Of a stretch of 64,000 nucleotides of DNA, positions 33,816 through 44,300 are shown one piece after another. A program made the position numbers and the translations under genes. The notes beneath the pieces were generated by a model. It made no database searches and was not told the origin of the DNA. It saw only the letters and a list, made by a program, of their open reading frames with translations. Source of the stretch: Rhodeus uyekii (taxonomy: Eukaryota > Chordata > Actinopteri > Cypriniformes > Acheilognathidae); NCBI GenBank assembly GCA_037043235.1, contig JAWRVZ010000027.1:5023501-5087500 (forward strand), read 5' to 3'. The number at the start of each line of letters is the position of its first letter. The first letter of the stretch is position 1.

Positions 33816-34379
33816 GGAAAATGTTATCTTTACTATACATATTCCTATCTAGCTTGCTTAACAACTTTTCTTAGTAAATAATTAAAGTTTCGGCAGAAAC
33901 AGAGAATCATATGTTCAAAATTTCTGATGATGTTTCAATAAAAGAAGCATGTGTGTGTATCTGACAACAGGAAAACATCTAGTACGTGCAGCTGAGAAAT
34001 GAACAGAACTGTGCGCACTAGCTTAGACTGTTTTGATACTTGTGTAACTAACTAATGTAACTTTCGAAAAAGATATAAGCTTTGCCTTCTCAGGACAGAC
34101 GGGCTCTGTGTGAGAATGCCTTCTTGCAAGAATAAACTGACTGTTATCCAGTAGATAGATAGACAGATAGGCCAGTAAACCTTAAAAATTCAAAATGGTA
34201 TTCAACCCTTTCAAAAGAGTCAGTTTAATGTTCAGATTTGTCTGGAGAAACGTAGCTTTTCTAGATAAGATTTGAATCATATGAATATCTTTTTAACTAG
34301 CAATTTAACTATACATTAAAATAACATATTGAATAATACATCAATAAAAATAAATTTCTAAGTAAATTCTGAATGTCGC
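33816..34379. other. AT-rich intergenic sequence
   Basis: No gene is seen. A short GATA tract is at 34153-34170. Confidence 0.5.
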
Positions 34380-34910
34380 ACAAGCCTACTTTCTAGTGGT
34401 TTCATATGGCCTCCTCTCCAGTGATAAAGTAAGAGGTGTCCGCAAGTGCATAGATTACCAGCCCTTAACCAATCATCTGAGACAGGCCCGGTCTACATTA
34501 ACAGCAATGACCTTACCGCCAGTGGTGACAGTCACCTGTCAGCAACGTCTCACTCCTGGCATTTTCAGGGCTCAAAGATGAGAAATAATTAGGCCCGACA
34601 GTCCTCCAGGGTTAAACCCGGGCCACGAGTCATCATTCCACAGATCTGTCAGAGAGTTCAGAGGTCAAAATCAGCCAATGATATGACCCGCACATCATGG
34701 CCAAGATCTCACAGCTTGGTGGGAGGATCAGCAAAGAGAGATCAGGTTATCAGAGCGAGCTTCCCCTCTGAGAAGAGTGATGCATTCAAATCATAATGAA
34801 ACCTAACCTGTACCACACTGGTATTTTCACCAGCCTCCAGTTATAAAGTCACGGAGAGGTGAACATGCATGCAATTACTTCACAGGGCGAGGTTTGGTGA
34901 GTGCATCGTT
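34380..34910. promoter_or_regulatory. Candidate enhancer with MEIS and DR1 sites
   Basis: A unique, moderately GC block between AT-rich flanks. It has repeated MEIS/PREP hexamers (GGTGACAGTCACCTGTCAGC near 34525; GATCTGTCAG near 34645), a DR1 at 34655-34667 and AAAATCAGCCAATGATATGACCC just after it. The density of TALE sites and a nuclear-receptor site 3.5-4 kb upstream of hoxc1a suggests a Hox1 regulatory element. This is inference. Confidence 0.4.
34655..34667 (+). promoter_or_regulatory. DR1 nuclear-receptor site
   Basis: AGTTCA-G-AGGTCA: two consensus RGKTCA half-sites in direct repeat with a 1-bp spacer. DR1 sites bind RXR heterodimers, HNF4 and COUP-TF (NR2F). NR2F proteins are expressed in the hindbrain, which makes this candidate relevant. 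Confidence 0.45.
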
Positions 34911-36647
34911 CGCTTTCAACATGCACGCATTATAGAGGTAGATGACAAGACGTGAACGGAAACAGCTCGGATGTGGCAAGCTGGCATTGTTTGGTCTCTT
35001 TCCAGTCAATAAGGAAAATTAATATTCCCTCACCTTATTATGAACATGAGCCGAGACTGATTTCCTGTCATCTGTCCTGGCAAAACACGCGTGCTGATGG
35101 GAAGCAAGCTGTTTAGAACTGAGGGGGGACATTTGCGATGACTTGTTTATCCAGAGCTATTCAACTGAGGTCACACGTCTGTAGAAAACACATGGAGGCA
35201 TGTTGAACAGCGCTTTCCCTCACGATTTATACTAATCAAACATATGGCGTGAGGAGAAACGAATAAACCCTTAATATTTGATCTCTATAAAATGAGAGTA
35301 AATAACATTAAGATTCAGTTTAAATCCATTGGAAATTCAGCCTTGAGCCAATTTATCTTCTCTGGACTATAAAAAAAGTGTGTATAATCTTATTGAGGTG
35401 GAGCAGAGCACACACCTGTTTTTTTCCTCACCCTGCAGTCAAACACTTCTGCAACTCCTGTCTCCCCCCCCACCCCACCCCATCCCCACCTCCTCATGCT
35501 GAAACCCATTACAGAAATACAATTTCTAATGCCTTCACACAGGCCCGCGATCGACTGCAAACAAATTTATATTCAGCCCGTAAACAGAGAGCAGCAGAGA
35601 TTTATTTATTGAGCGGAGAGGAGAGAAACAAGCTAGCGAGTGAACCCTGGGTAACCCCACAGCTGACATGAAGATGGATAAGTGTACCATGCAAATGTAC
35701 AGAGGGAAGGGATATATTGCACTCCGTCATTCAGTGCATTGCTGCCCGTAGAATTCCATTTATTCTTCCAGCTGGGACCAGATCTCTGGGGTTGTGAGTG
35801 CACAGTTATACATTGTTGATTATTTGAGATGGTTTTTTAATCACTGCAGCGCCCTAGTAAAACTCTTTATTGGTCATATAATGTGAATTCCACCTTCTGT
35901 CCTGTGCAGTATAGTTCAAATGTTTACAGTTTAAATGCAAAATATCAGAACTATTATATCCATAATTGTCTTGTTATTTTTCGTTCACTTTCCTAATTAA
36001 CTTTTGCCATTTTATTTGACTAAAATACATTTTATGCATGTTAAAAATTATAATAAAGTCACTTCATTTTGCCAGAAACGAATCTGATTTAATCAGCAAC
36101 ACCAAAGTGCTTCAGATTCCTATAGAGAACACAGATCCAGTACATTGATTCAATGCATATGTTTTGTCTTCAAAACATACATGTGATACATGTTTTTGTG
36201 CACTTTAAAGTATTTATATTTTCTGAACTTGATCCAATGTTAAAATCAATTGGCTCACTAAAACCTTTTAATGACTGAGCTACTTACTGGAAGGAAAGAC
36301 CATGCAAGTCTGACAGTAAAGGCCAATTCTGTTACAAGGGAACTGGGGCTGCCACTTCTGAACAGATGTGGGAATGTTTTAACCCCTGAAGGCAATGTCT
36401 GTATGACTTGGGAGAAACTTTTTGGGATGCCACATAAAACGTAATGGAATGCACAATTTCTCATGATACTTTAGACAAACAGTCAAGATTAACAAAGTGG
36501 CTTTTAAAGTTCAAATGCACTGTTGGTGTTTTATACAGACTTATTTCTTAATAGTTTGTCTTGAATTTATCCAGTAATTTAAGTTGTTACCACATAAAGC
36601 ACATTTTTAGTTAAATATTTTTGGTCATATTTCTTACATATTATTTG
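34911..36647. other. hoxc3a-hoxc1a intergenic, part 3
   Basis: No gene is supported. Unique sequence with a C-rich run at 35461-35490 and a region at 35520-35800 of mixed composition. No clear feature. Confidence 0.4.
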
Positions 36648-36793
36648 TATGGAAGCTCAACCAGTAGAGCATTGGTTCTTGCAACACCAAGGTCATGGGT
36701 TCAATCCCAGGGAAAGCAAGAACTGATTCAATGTGTTTCTTGAATGCAAAGTAAGTCACTTTGGATAAAAGCGTCTGCCAAAATGCATAAATG

Positions 36794-36797
<4 letters not shown>
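36648..36797 (+). mobile_element. tRNA-derived SINE
   Basis: Most complete copy of the family: an A-box-like AAGCTCAACCAGTAGAGCAT, a B-box-like GGGTTCAATCCC, then a non-tRNA part ending AAGTCACTTTGGATAAAAGC-GTCTGCCAAAATGC. The 3' end runs straight into an AT microsatellite. Confidence 0.8.
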
Positions 36798-36844
<47 letters not shown>

Positions 36845-36899
36845 TATATAAACAGTATATATATATATATATACAGTATATAAACAGTATATATATAAT
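36798..36899. repeat. (TA)n with CAGTATATAAA units
   Basis: A pure TA tract followed by tandem CAGTATATAAA units, expanding from the SINE tail. Confidence 0.9.
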
Positions 36900-38060
36900 T
36901 CACCTCCCTCAAGTGAAAAAGGCTCATCCAATTATTGCATGGTAACAAAATTGAAATCTGATGGAAATAGATAATGACACTAAGAAAATAATGACAGAAA
37001 TTCTGTACATTGTAGTTTGTTATTTCTAGTTCAAAGCAACTCATTTAAAGGATGTATAAGGTACTCATTACTACTGAAGTATTATTTAATTTAGGCGTTT
37101 ATTTGAAATTACAAGATATATTCCAATTAGAAGGAGAACAGTAAATTTTCTTTTATATGGTTTAGATGGCTAAACTTACCCTACAATAAAACTCTTTGTA
37201 CTTTTTTTAATGAAAAGACTATATTTAACGAATTAAATTCTTAAGGTCAGTTTAGCTTGTCATTGTTTTTATTTTTTTAAATAAAAGGTAAAATACATTT
37301 TGTATGAAGTGGTTGATTATTGCAGGGGAAGCAACTGGTAATTATCATCTGACCGACGAATGACCTGCAACGACAGCTGTTTAGAGCCCAGATAATCGCT
37401 CAGAAATCTCATACAATGACTTTATGATTCCCTTTTAACATCATTTCAGCTGTTATGTTAGATTCCCTGTGGCCAAAGATTTCTACACAGTTTTTTTCCT
37501 GGAATGGAGAGTCTTTGCGTTGAACTCTGTTTTAAAGATAAATAGACTGGAATATGAAAAAAGTTGGTCTAAAATTGCACAAGGAGGAATGCAAGTGTTA
37601 AAGTGGGTTGGTTATATACGCTCCTATGATTCTTTTCAAAGTTTAAATGAATCAACCATTGCCACGTTTTATTTAATAGGCGTGAACCACAAGATCCACA
37701 GATGACATTCCCATTAACAACTATTGACAATGCAGGCTTAAGATCTTATTCGGGTAAACTAAAGCTGCTCTGACTAAACAGCCCATTGATTTCCTGCGCG
37801 CGGACACGGACTGGGCCTTCCGAGGAAACCAAAACCCAATATGAAGACAATAGTGCCGCAATACTATTTTTTATAGGGTAACTTACATTACAAAAAAATA
37901 ATGATTTGAATCTGAAACAAATTTAATAAAAAAACAGAAGAAAAAAATCTACATCCTAAATTTGATTTTTCACAAATGCCTTGAAAATTGCGCAAAATTC
38001 TAACTAGAAATCATCCAGAACAACGAAGTGCGCTTTGATTTAATTCAATATGATCCACTA
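36900..38060. other. hoxc1a upstream region
   Basis: No gene is supported. From about 37320 the sequence becomes more complex, with a DR5-like pair (37350), GCCCATTGATTTCC near 37780 and CpG-rich GCGCGCGGACACGG near 37800. Probably part of the hoxc1a regulatory region. Confidence 0.45.
37350..37366 (-). promoter_or_regulatory. DR5-like retinoid half-site pair upstream of hoxc1a
   Basis: On the minus strand AGGTCA-TTCGT-CGGTCA: 5-bp spaced direct half-sites, one consensus and one with C at position 1. It lies about 1 kb upstream of the start codon. The same variant half-site occurs at 17949. Confidence 0.35.
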
Positions 38061-38067
38061 TGAAAAG

Positions 38068-38389
38068 CAGCACTGATGTTGACCCTGTCACGCAAGTGCA
38101 CGCGCGAGCGCGAGCGCGCACTCCAGACCTTATTAGCAGGTCAAATAAGTCATTCAAACTTGCTTGCTTTGGTAAATTAACGCTCACTCAGATGAGGGAG
38201 ATGTCCGGCTATTGGCCAAGAGTTAGAGGGCACGTCATCCCCATCCATCACCGATCGAATGTTTCTACAAGGCATGTCCCTGTCTAGATCTGCGCCTCTG
38301 TCCTTTTGCGCGCTATGTGTGGCATCTGTGGATGGAGTTTCCGTCGCGTCCAGCCTCGAACGAAAAGCTGGAATATATGAGACGCAGTC
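38068..38389 (+). promoter_or_regulatory. hoxc1a proximal promoter with PBX/HOX and MEIS sites
   Basis: The minus strand at 38241-38250 reads TGATGGATGG, the PBX/labial-group HOX site of repeat 3 in the Hoxb1 rhombomere 4 autoregulatory element. A MEIS/PREP site (CTGTCA, 38085-38090) lies 150 bp upstream. Between them is a CG-alternating stretch (CGCGCGAGCGCGAGCGCG, 38100-38117). An ATATATGA TATA-like sequence is at about 38373. The motifs are direct; autoregulation of hoxc1a is inference. Confidence 0.5.
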
Positions 38390-41300
38390 ATGAATTCTTA
38401 TCAAGGGTTCAGGGACACAACGTCACTTTTCAAGGGCTATCATGCTACCGGAGTAATGCGTCTGCATCAGGACCACGGAGCTGCTACTGACTTCCCAAGC
38501 AGAGAGGAGGGACATGTCAACAACGCCGAGGAGGATTTTCTACAATATCACTTCACGAACCTCAGCTCCACGGCCGCAGGCTCGTGTTCAAAGCCCTGTG
38601 AAGACCCTGGTCCTGCTAACTCGACCAGACCCCCCTTCCCCCATAATCAAGATTTCGATAGACCAGTGCACCCCGTCCGACCCCAGGTCCCCTCCTTCCT
38701 AAGCTGTCGTGAGCAGAGTCTCTCCAGATCGGGCTTCTCGCCTTCCTCAGACACTTTAAGAACTTTCTCCAGCGCTCTTTGTGAACTCGGCCCTGTCAAC
38801 AACACACACCTCGTTGTGCGCGCGTGCGACGGCCCAGTGCGTCACCCTCCAGTCAAGGACAATGGCACCAGACACGAGGCTCTAAACTCGTTAAACGAGA
38901 CATTGCAAAGTGAAAAGACATTCGACTGGATGAGAGTGAGGAGAAATCAGTCCCGTGCAGGTAAGCGGACTAGTTTTCTAGTATGACCAACTTTTCCTAA
39001 ATAGACCGAGTGGCCAAAATCTCTACCTTCTCGGCTAATTTTCTCTCAAATCCTAGTGATGTGATTTAAAATATAACTAATTATGTTTTTTCATATATAT
39101 AGTGATTTTCCCAGATTGAAAATAGCGTATGGACGTTAATCTTTCAAATGAATTCTTGTAGGTGGAGCTATAAGTTTGGCTATTCTTGTGATTTAAAAAA
39201 ATAAATAAAAATTATATATATATATATATATATATTAAAACATACCCACCTGTGAGAAAATTTAAAGTGGTCCTCATTAAATCAGCCTTTACTAAAAATT
39301 TACCATATCAACAGGTTTATATTGAGGCTGAGGTCTAGGGTTTAGTTAATATCATCACCTAAAAAACTCTCTATGTCATATAATCACCTAAAAACAATAC
39401 AGTGAAACCATCATGCAGCCTAGGTATGTAAAAATAATAATAATAATAATAATCAGAGTATATATAGCTATACACACACACATGTTTGTTTATGCATACG
39501 TGTATATAAACAAATATATGTATGCATATCCATATATGTGTGTGTGCATGTTATTTGACATTTACATGTCAGACTAGAAGTAACAAAAGTACGAAGCTGA
39601 TTATGAAACAGCCCATCCTCTGCATATGTGGCATATATGTCAGGGACAGGAAGTTATTGGTTCACAAATCAGGCTGCTTGTTTTATGGAGAAACCTTTAA
39701 AAATTAAGATGTAATATAGATCCGTTCCGGTGTCTAAATGGGTCAGCAACAACATGCCAGGCAGAATTCCTCTGTTTTTATAAATAGCACATTCCATTCC
39801 ATTCTGTATGCATATCCCTTTAAAAGTTCTCCCATTGACAAGAAGCAGCCCAGGCCATATTTAAAGGAGTCCAGCACCCCCTAGCTCTCCACTCAGAGCC
39901 AAATAAACTTCGGAGGAACAGTTTTCCTCGACAGAGCCCTAAATCTTAATAGAGACCAATGTTTATATGCTGCAATTAATTTTCTATATTGAATGTCGGA
40001 AAATGTCTGTCAGAATCTCAGCGTAATCCTTAACCAGAGTAATGATTGGATAGGTCTGCGCTTAATGCAGTTCAAATGTGAGTTACTTGACATGTGCTCA
40101 TAAAATGTCACGCTCAATGACATTTGACCTGTATTATGTCAAAGTATTTCATGTTTGTTGTGAGAGCCGTGCGTTAAATTGTGAATCGCTCGTCCCCTTC
40201 AATAAATCACAATATATGTAATAGGTTGATGGTAAAACCAAGAAGAGCCTTGTTTGATTTGTCATTTCCTACGAATCAGTAATACAGCATTCATATGGTT
40301 TCCAGACTGTCAGGGAGAAGAATGTCTGGCCAGGCCACACTGATGATCTAAAATAACTCACAGGCAAATATGTCAGCAAAAAGGTCATTTCGGGCTATAT
40401 AGCCCAGTGTATGAACAACAGCTGTGGTCAGGAAATAGGATAGAAAGGCCTGATATCAAATCCAAAATGCTTGAATGGTGGCAGGGCTTTTGGATTTTAC
40501 TAATTGTTTACAGTTTAGTCTGCCGCTTGTTTTTCTCCCACATATATAATATGCACACATTCACCACGACACACACACACACAGACACACACACACACAT
40601 ATATATATAGGCCTACAACTCATCCTTACCTAGATTTGAACATCACTGTCCCTTTAAGCACATAACTCTTTCATAATTTACTCACCCTCGTATGCATTTC
40701 TTTCTTGTGTGCGAAACACACACAAAAATGACATGCATACAGGTTTGAAATGACATTATTCCAGGGTGAATTTTCCCTTTGAAGAGGAATCGTGTCTCTC
40801 CCTATGTGCTTAATGTCTTGGTTTTATCGCAAGCCTTATGGAGAAAGTGTTGTATGATGATATATGAGAGGTCTGTCAACAAGTGCTTAAGATAATACTC
40901 ACATCAACACAGCAGCCAAAGTCAAATGTTAAATGGTAGGGCTAATGTTTATTGTCTGCTCCTACTTAAGTTCATTATAACCTAATGAAAAAAAAGAAAA
41001 AGGGGGAAAAACATTAAAGGGATAGTTTGTCTGCATGACTCATTTTTTGCACGTAAAATAAGATATTATGAAGAACACCATTGAATTCAAAGTCAAATGG
41101 GTTTGGAACGACGTCCAGCTGAGTAAATGATGGTAGACTTTTCCTTTTTGGGTGAACTATCCCTTTAAGTCAGCGATTCCATGCATTTTGAGGGTTATTG
41201 TTCTTACTGGGCAACATCAAAATGTTTCCTATACTCAACATGAATAAAAGCTTATACAGAGAGTCTGACCGGATCCCCCAGTACAGTGCATATAGTCCCT

Positions 41301-43668
41301 GTGCGTCATTCTTCAATTATACCCTGACAGCACCTGAATTACTGTGGGCTGGATGCCCAGATGACCGAGGCAATCTGTATCGATCCCCCACCCCCCATTC
41401 CCCTGCTCTCTTTTAGGCTTAGTGGGGCACGTCATCCCTCTGGCTGGCTGGCCATTTCCAAGTTTGCAAGTCATTCCTCAAATGTTTCGGCTGATTCCTT
41501 TATGCCTTCTGGCGACTGCCAATTCTATTATCCAGTAACTCATTCATCAGTGTTTTCATGCACTTTTTATTTCCTAAGGAAATTGCTTAATTACTTCATA
41601 TTTGTCAGTGAATGCACAGATTGTTAGAAAGTCCCTTGTGAATATTAGAGGTGACCCTACAATTGCTTGTTTTCATCTCTCTGTTTACTTTCAGTTGCAC
41701 AGCGAGAATGAGATAAGATTGGAGCCGAGAACTCTCCAAATCAACTGTATAATCAACTGTTTGTGCTCTAAGCCTATAGGAGAAAGGGTGAGGGATTGCG
41801 TTTAGTGACATTTACAGTTTATTGGAAAGTGTTTTAATTGAAAATTCATATGGACCTCACGCAGGAAAATGTCAACTATATGTACAATGTTTTGGTTGCA
41901 ATTAAGGAAGTCTTTTAGGCGGATAATAGTTTTTATAGCAACCAAAACATGGTGCATTTATTTGATTTTTGTCTTTGTATATCCTGCGTCTGTTCAGACT
42001 ATACGTCTTTGACTGCAATGACATGACCACAAACACACACACAGAGTCATACACATGGTGCGCAGATGGCACAGAGGTTACAGAGACACTTGCAACTGTA
42101 GCAGTATGTGAGGGCTCAATGCGTCTGTATCACTCCAGGGGATTTTTTCCCTGTGTGTGTGTGTAAGTGTGTGTGCTGTAAAGGAATGTGCAACTTCCTG
42201 TGTGCTTCGAAAAGCAAACAACACAAGCAAATAACAAAACATGAGTTTGATTTCCATTAAAACAGCTGTTAGTTGACAAGCTCGGTTAAACTGCAGATTT
42301 AACACTGTTCTAAAATGAACACTGTAGAGGAAGACAAATTTAGATGCACTTTGTTTTCAATTAATCTACAGGACATACTAGGCTGGGCAAAGTAGTCATA
42401 TGGAAAGCAGCAACAGAATATTTTAATGATAGGCTGTGATGGACAGTGCATCTGACCCCTGACCTACAGTCATCTGAGGTACAGTCCTCCCTTTAGTTTT
42501 ACTCAGACAGGAGTTTTGCATGCTGAAGGTTACGCAATCAAAAACATACCTTGCACAGGAAAGACAAAAAGTCAGACCCTTACAAATATTGAAATAATGC
42601 TATTGAAAACTAAAAATGTTGATTAAAAAATGTGTACTTGTCTATGAAAGAAAATAATTACAGTTTGGAGATTTTGCATATAGCTTATCAAACTAATCTC
42701 TTACTTTCTATTAAAAAACAGTACAAATATCTTAAACCACATTCCTGTCTCTAGCTAAAGGCAAACGTGCAAACTGGATCAAATATCACTGTTAAACTCA
42801 CTTATAAGCAGTCAAGCATAAACTGTGATGCAGAGTTTATTATTCAATACATAGTTATTTTTACATCGCAAATTTAAAAAGGCACGATATTAATGTAACA
42901 TTACTTTATTGGACCCAATGCACTTTTTATATTCATAACGTGTTACGAATATCAAATCATACTGCATAAACTATATAGGTTATGATAAAATAGTAATATA
43001 TTCATATGGTGCTTCGTGTGAGATTTACAATTGTTCGCTGTTTAAAATAAAAAGCATAATTAATAAATGCTAATAATATTTTAGAAAACAACTGAATATA
43101 TTAGCAGTAAAAAAAAAGAAGTTTATGTGTTTTAACGTATTTTTCAACAAATTGCAGCTGACATTTGATTCGATCTGAGATTATATGATTTTAAAATCAT
43201 GAAATAACACGCAAGGATGTGAAGCACCGAACTTAACCATGACTGTTTATTCTATAACCCGATATGTTTTGAAGTAATACTGATGGCATTGTGTTCCCAG
43301 CTAAGACGCTCGTGTTGAGATGCTCGGACCCGGAGCTGAAGACGGAGGAGCCGGGTCGAGATCCCGAGGAGGACCCCTCGAGCGGAGCCCCGCGAACTAA
43401 TTTTACCACCAAACAACTCACAGAACTAGAAAAGGAGTTTCACTTCAACAAATATCTGACTCGAGCCAGACGGATAGAGATCGCAAACACTCTCCAGCTG
43501 AGCGAAACACAAGTGAAGATCTGGTTTCAGAACAGACGCATGAAGCAGAAGAAAATGCTGCGGGAAGGCCTCGTTCCGGGACTAACTTCTGGATCTGAGG
43601 AGGACTCGAATAAAACTCAAACTGATAATAATTGCACCAGGGTAAGATCGGCGGAACTGCTGCTATAG
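38390..43668 (+). CDS. hoxc1a: Homeobox protein Hox-C1a (2 exons)
   Basis: Labial-group (Hox1) transcription factor for anterior hindbrain patterning; hoxc1 survives in fishes such as zebrafish and is absent in mammals. CDS is join(38390..38960, 43301..43668), 312 residues. Donor GCAG|GTAAGC and acceptor GTTCCCAG join in phase 1 (SRA-AKTLVL). TFDWMRVRRN at 177-186 is the Hox1 PBX-contact motif (family TFDWMKVKRN). The homeodomain is at about 218-277 with the Hox1-specific RTNFTTKQLTELEKEFHFNK, YLTRARR and TQVKIWFQNRRMKQKK. The start MNSY matches Hox1 N-termini. An acidic linker (SDPELKTEEPGRDPEEDP) precedes the homeodomain. Intact; the most 3' gene of the cluster. A strong donor-like CAGG|GTAAGA at 43642 lies 25 bp before the stop and could in principle give another C-terminus. 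Confidence 0.96.
40645..40785. mobile_element. Degenerate TTAA-MITE
   Basis: TTTACTCACCCTCGTATGC and GGTTTGAAATGACATTATTCCAGGG are inverted family segments; the outer ends GTCCCTTTAA and TTTTCCCTTTGAA are altered. Confidence 0.6.
41014..41168. mobile_element. Short TTAA-MITE
   Basis: TTAAAGGGATAGTTTGTC at the left and GGGTGAACTATCCCTTTAA at the right: terminal inverted repeats of the same family as 23110-23423, here with an internal deletion to 155 bp. Confidence 0.85.
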
Positions 43669-44300
43669 GGATACACTCAAATGTGAACAAACACGTGAAT
43701 GGCTTTTACGCGCGAGATTCAATATTGAACGACCAAAATGTATTTACAAAGCCAAAATGAAGCTTGCCCCCTAAACAGAAATATTTATTTATCAACTCGA
43801 TTGTATTGTTTCAGAAATTAAAGCAGTAACCCTTTGTGATAAAAAACAAAGTTTGCTCACCTGTTGAAGCAATGGAAGAAATCGTGAATGAATCAAAATG
43901 CACGCTATTGTCTTCCTTTTAATATCTTATAAATGCTTAATTTGCTATATGTTTCATCATTAAAAATCAAAAATGAATCCTTACAATTAATATATCTGAT
44001 CAGGGTCAGAAATAAATCAGGGTACAATAAAATAAAAACGTGGGGGAGGGGGTGAATGCGAGAAAATATTTTATAAACTATAATTTCATTATATTGTACG
44101 CCTGTGTTTAAAATATGTCGAACAGCGTATGTTTTATATATGATAAATGTTGAATAGAAATGTTATTGCAAAGCTAAAAATGCCTAGTTGTAAAAAAAAA
44201 AAAAAAAAACATATTTCTGACACTGAGCTCATCTGATTATTATTCCTGATTATTGGCTTGATTGGTTACAGGCTTGTCAATAAAATATTTTTAGTAAGCA
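43669..44300 (+). other. hoxc1a 3' UTR
   Basis: AT-rich sequence after the stop. AATAAA-type hexamers occur at about 44026 and 44279; a poly-A tract is at 44191-44208. Confidence 0.5.
44279..44284 (+). terminator. hoxc1a candidate polyadenylation signal
   Basis: AATAAA about 610 bp after the stop. An earlier one near 44026 is an alternative; use is unknown. Confidence 0.35.

Larger units (their letters stand above)
38961..43300 (+). other. hoxc1a intron
   Basis: A 4340-bp intron with GT/AG borders, long for a Hox gene. It contains an AT tract (39216-39236), two TTAA-MITE relatives (40645-40785 and 41014-41168), a compound CA/TA tract near 40569-40608, and otherwise unique AT-rich sequence. 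No nested gene is supported. Confidence 0.95.

Noticed and set aside
36648..36797. Functional tRNA gene
   Set aside because: A and B boxes are present but no cloverleaf follows; the 3' part is a SINE tail shared with other copies in the window.
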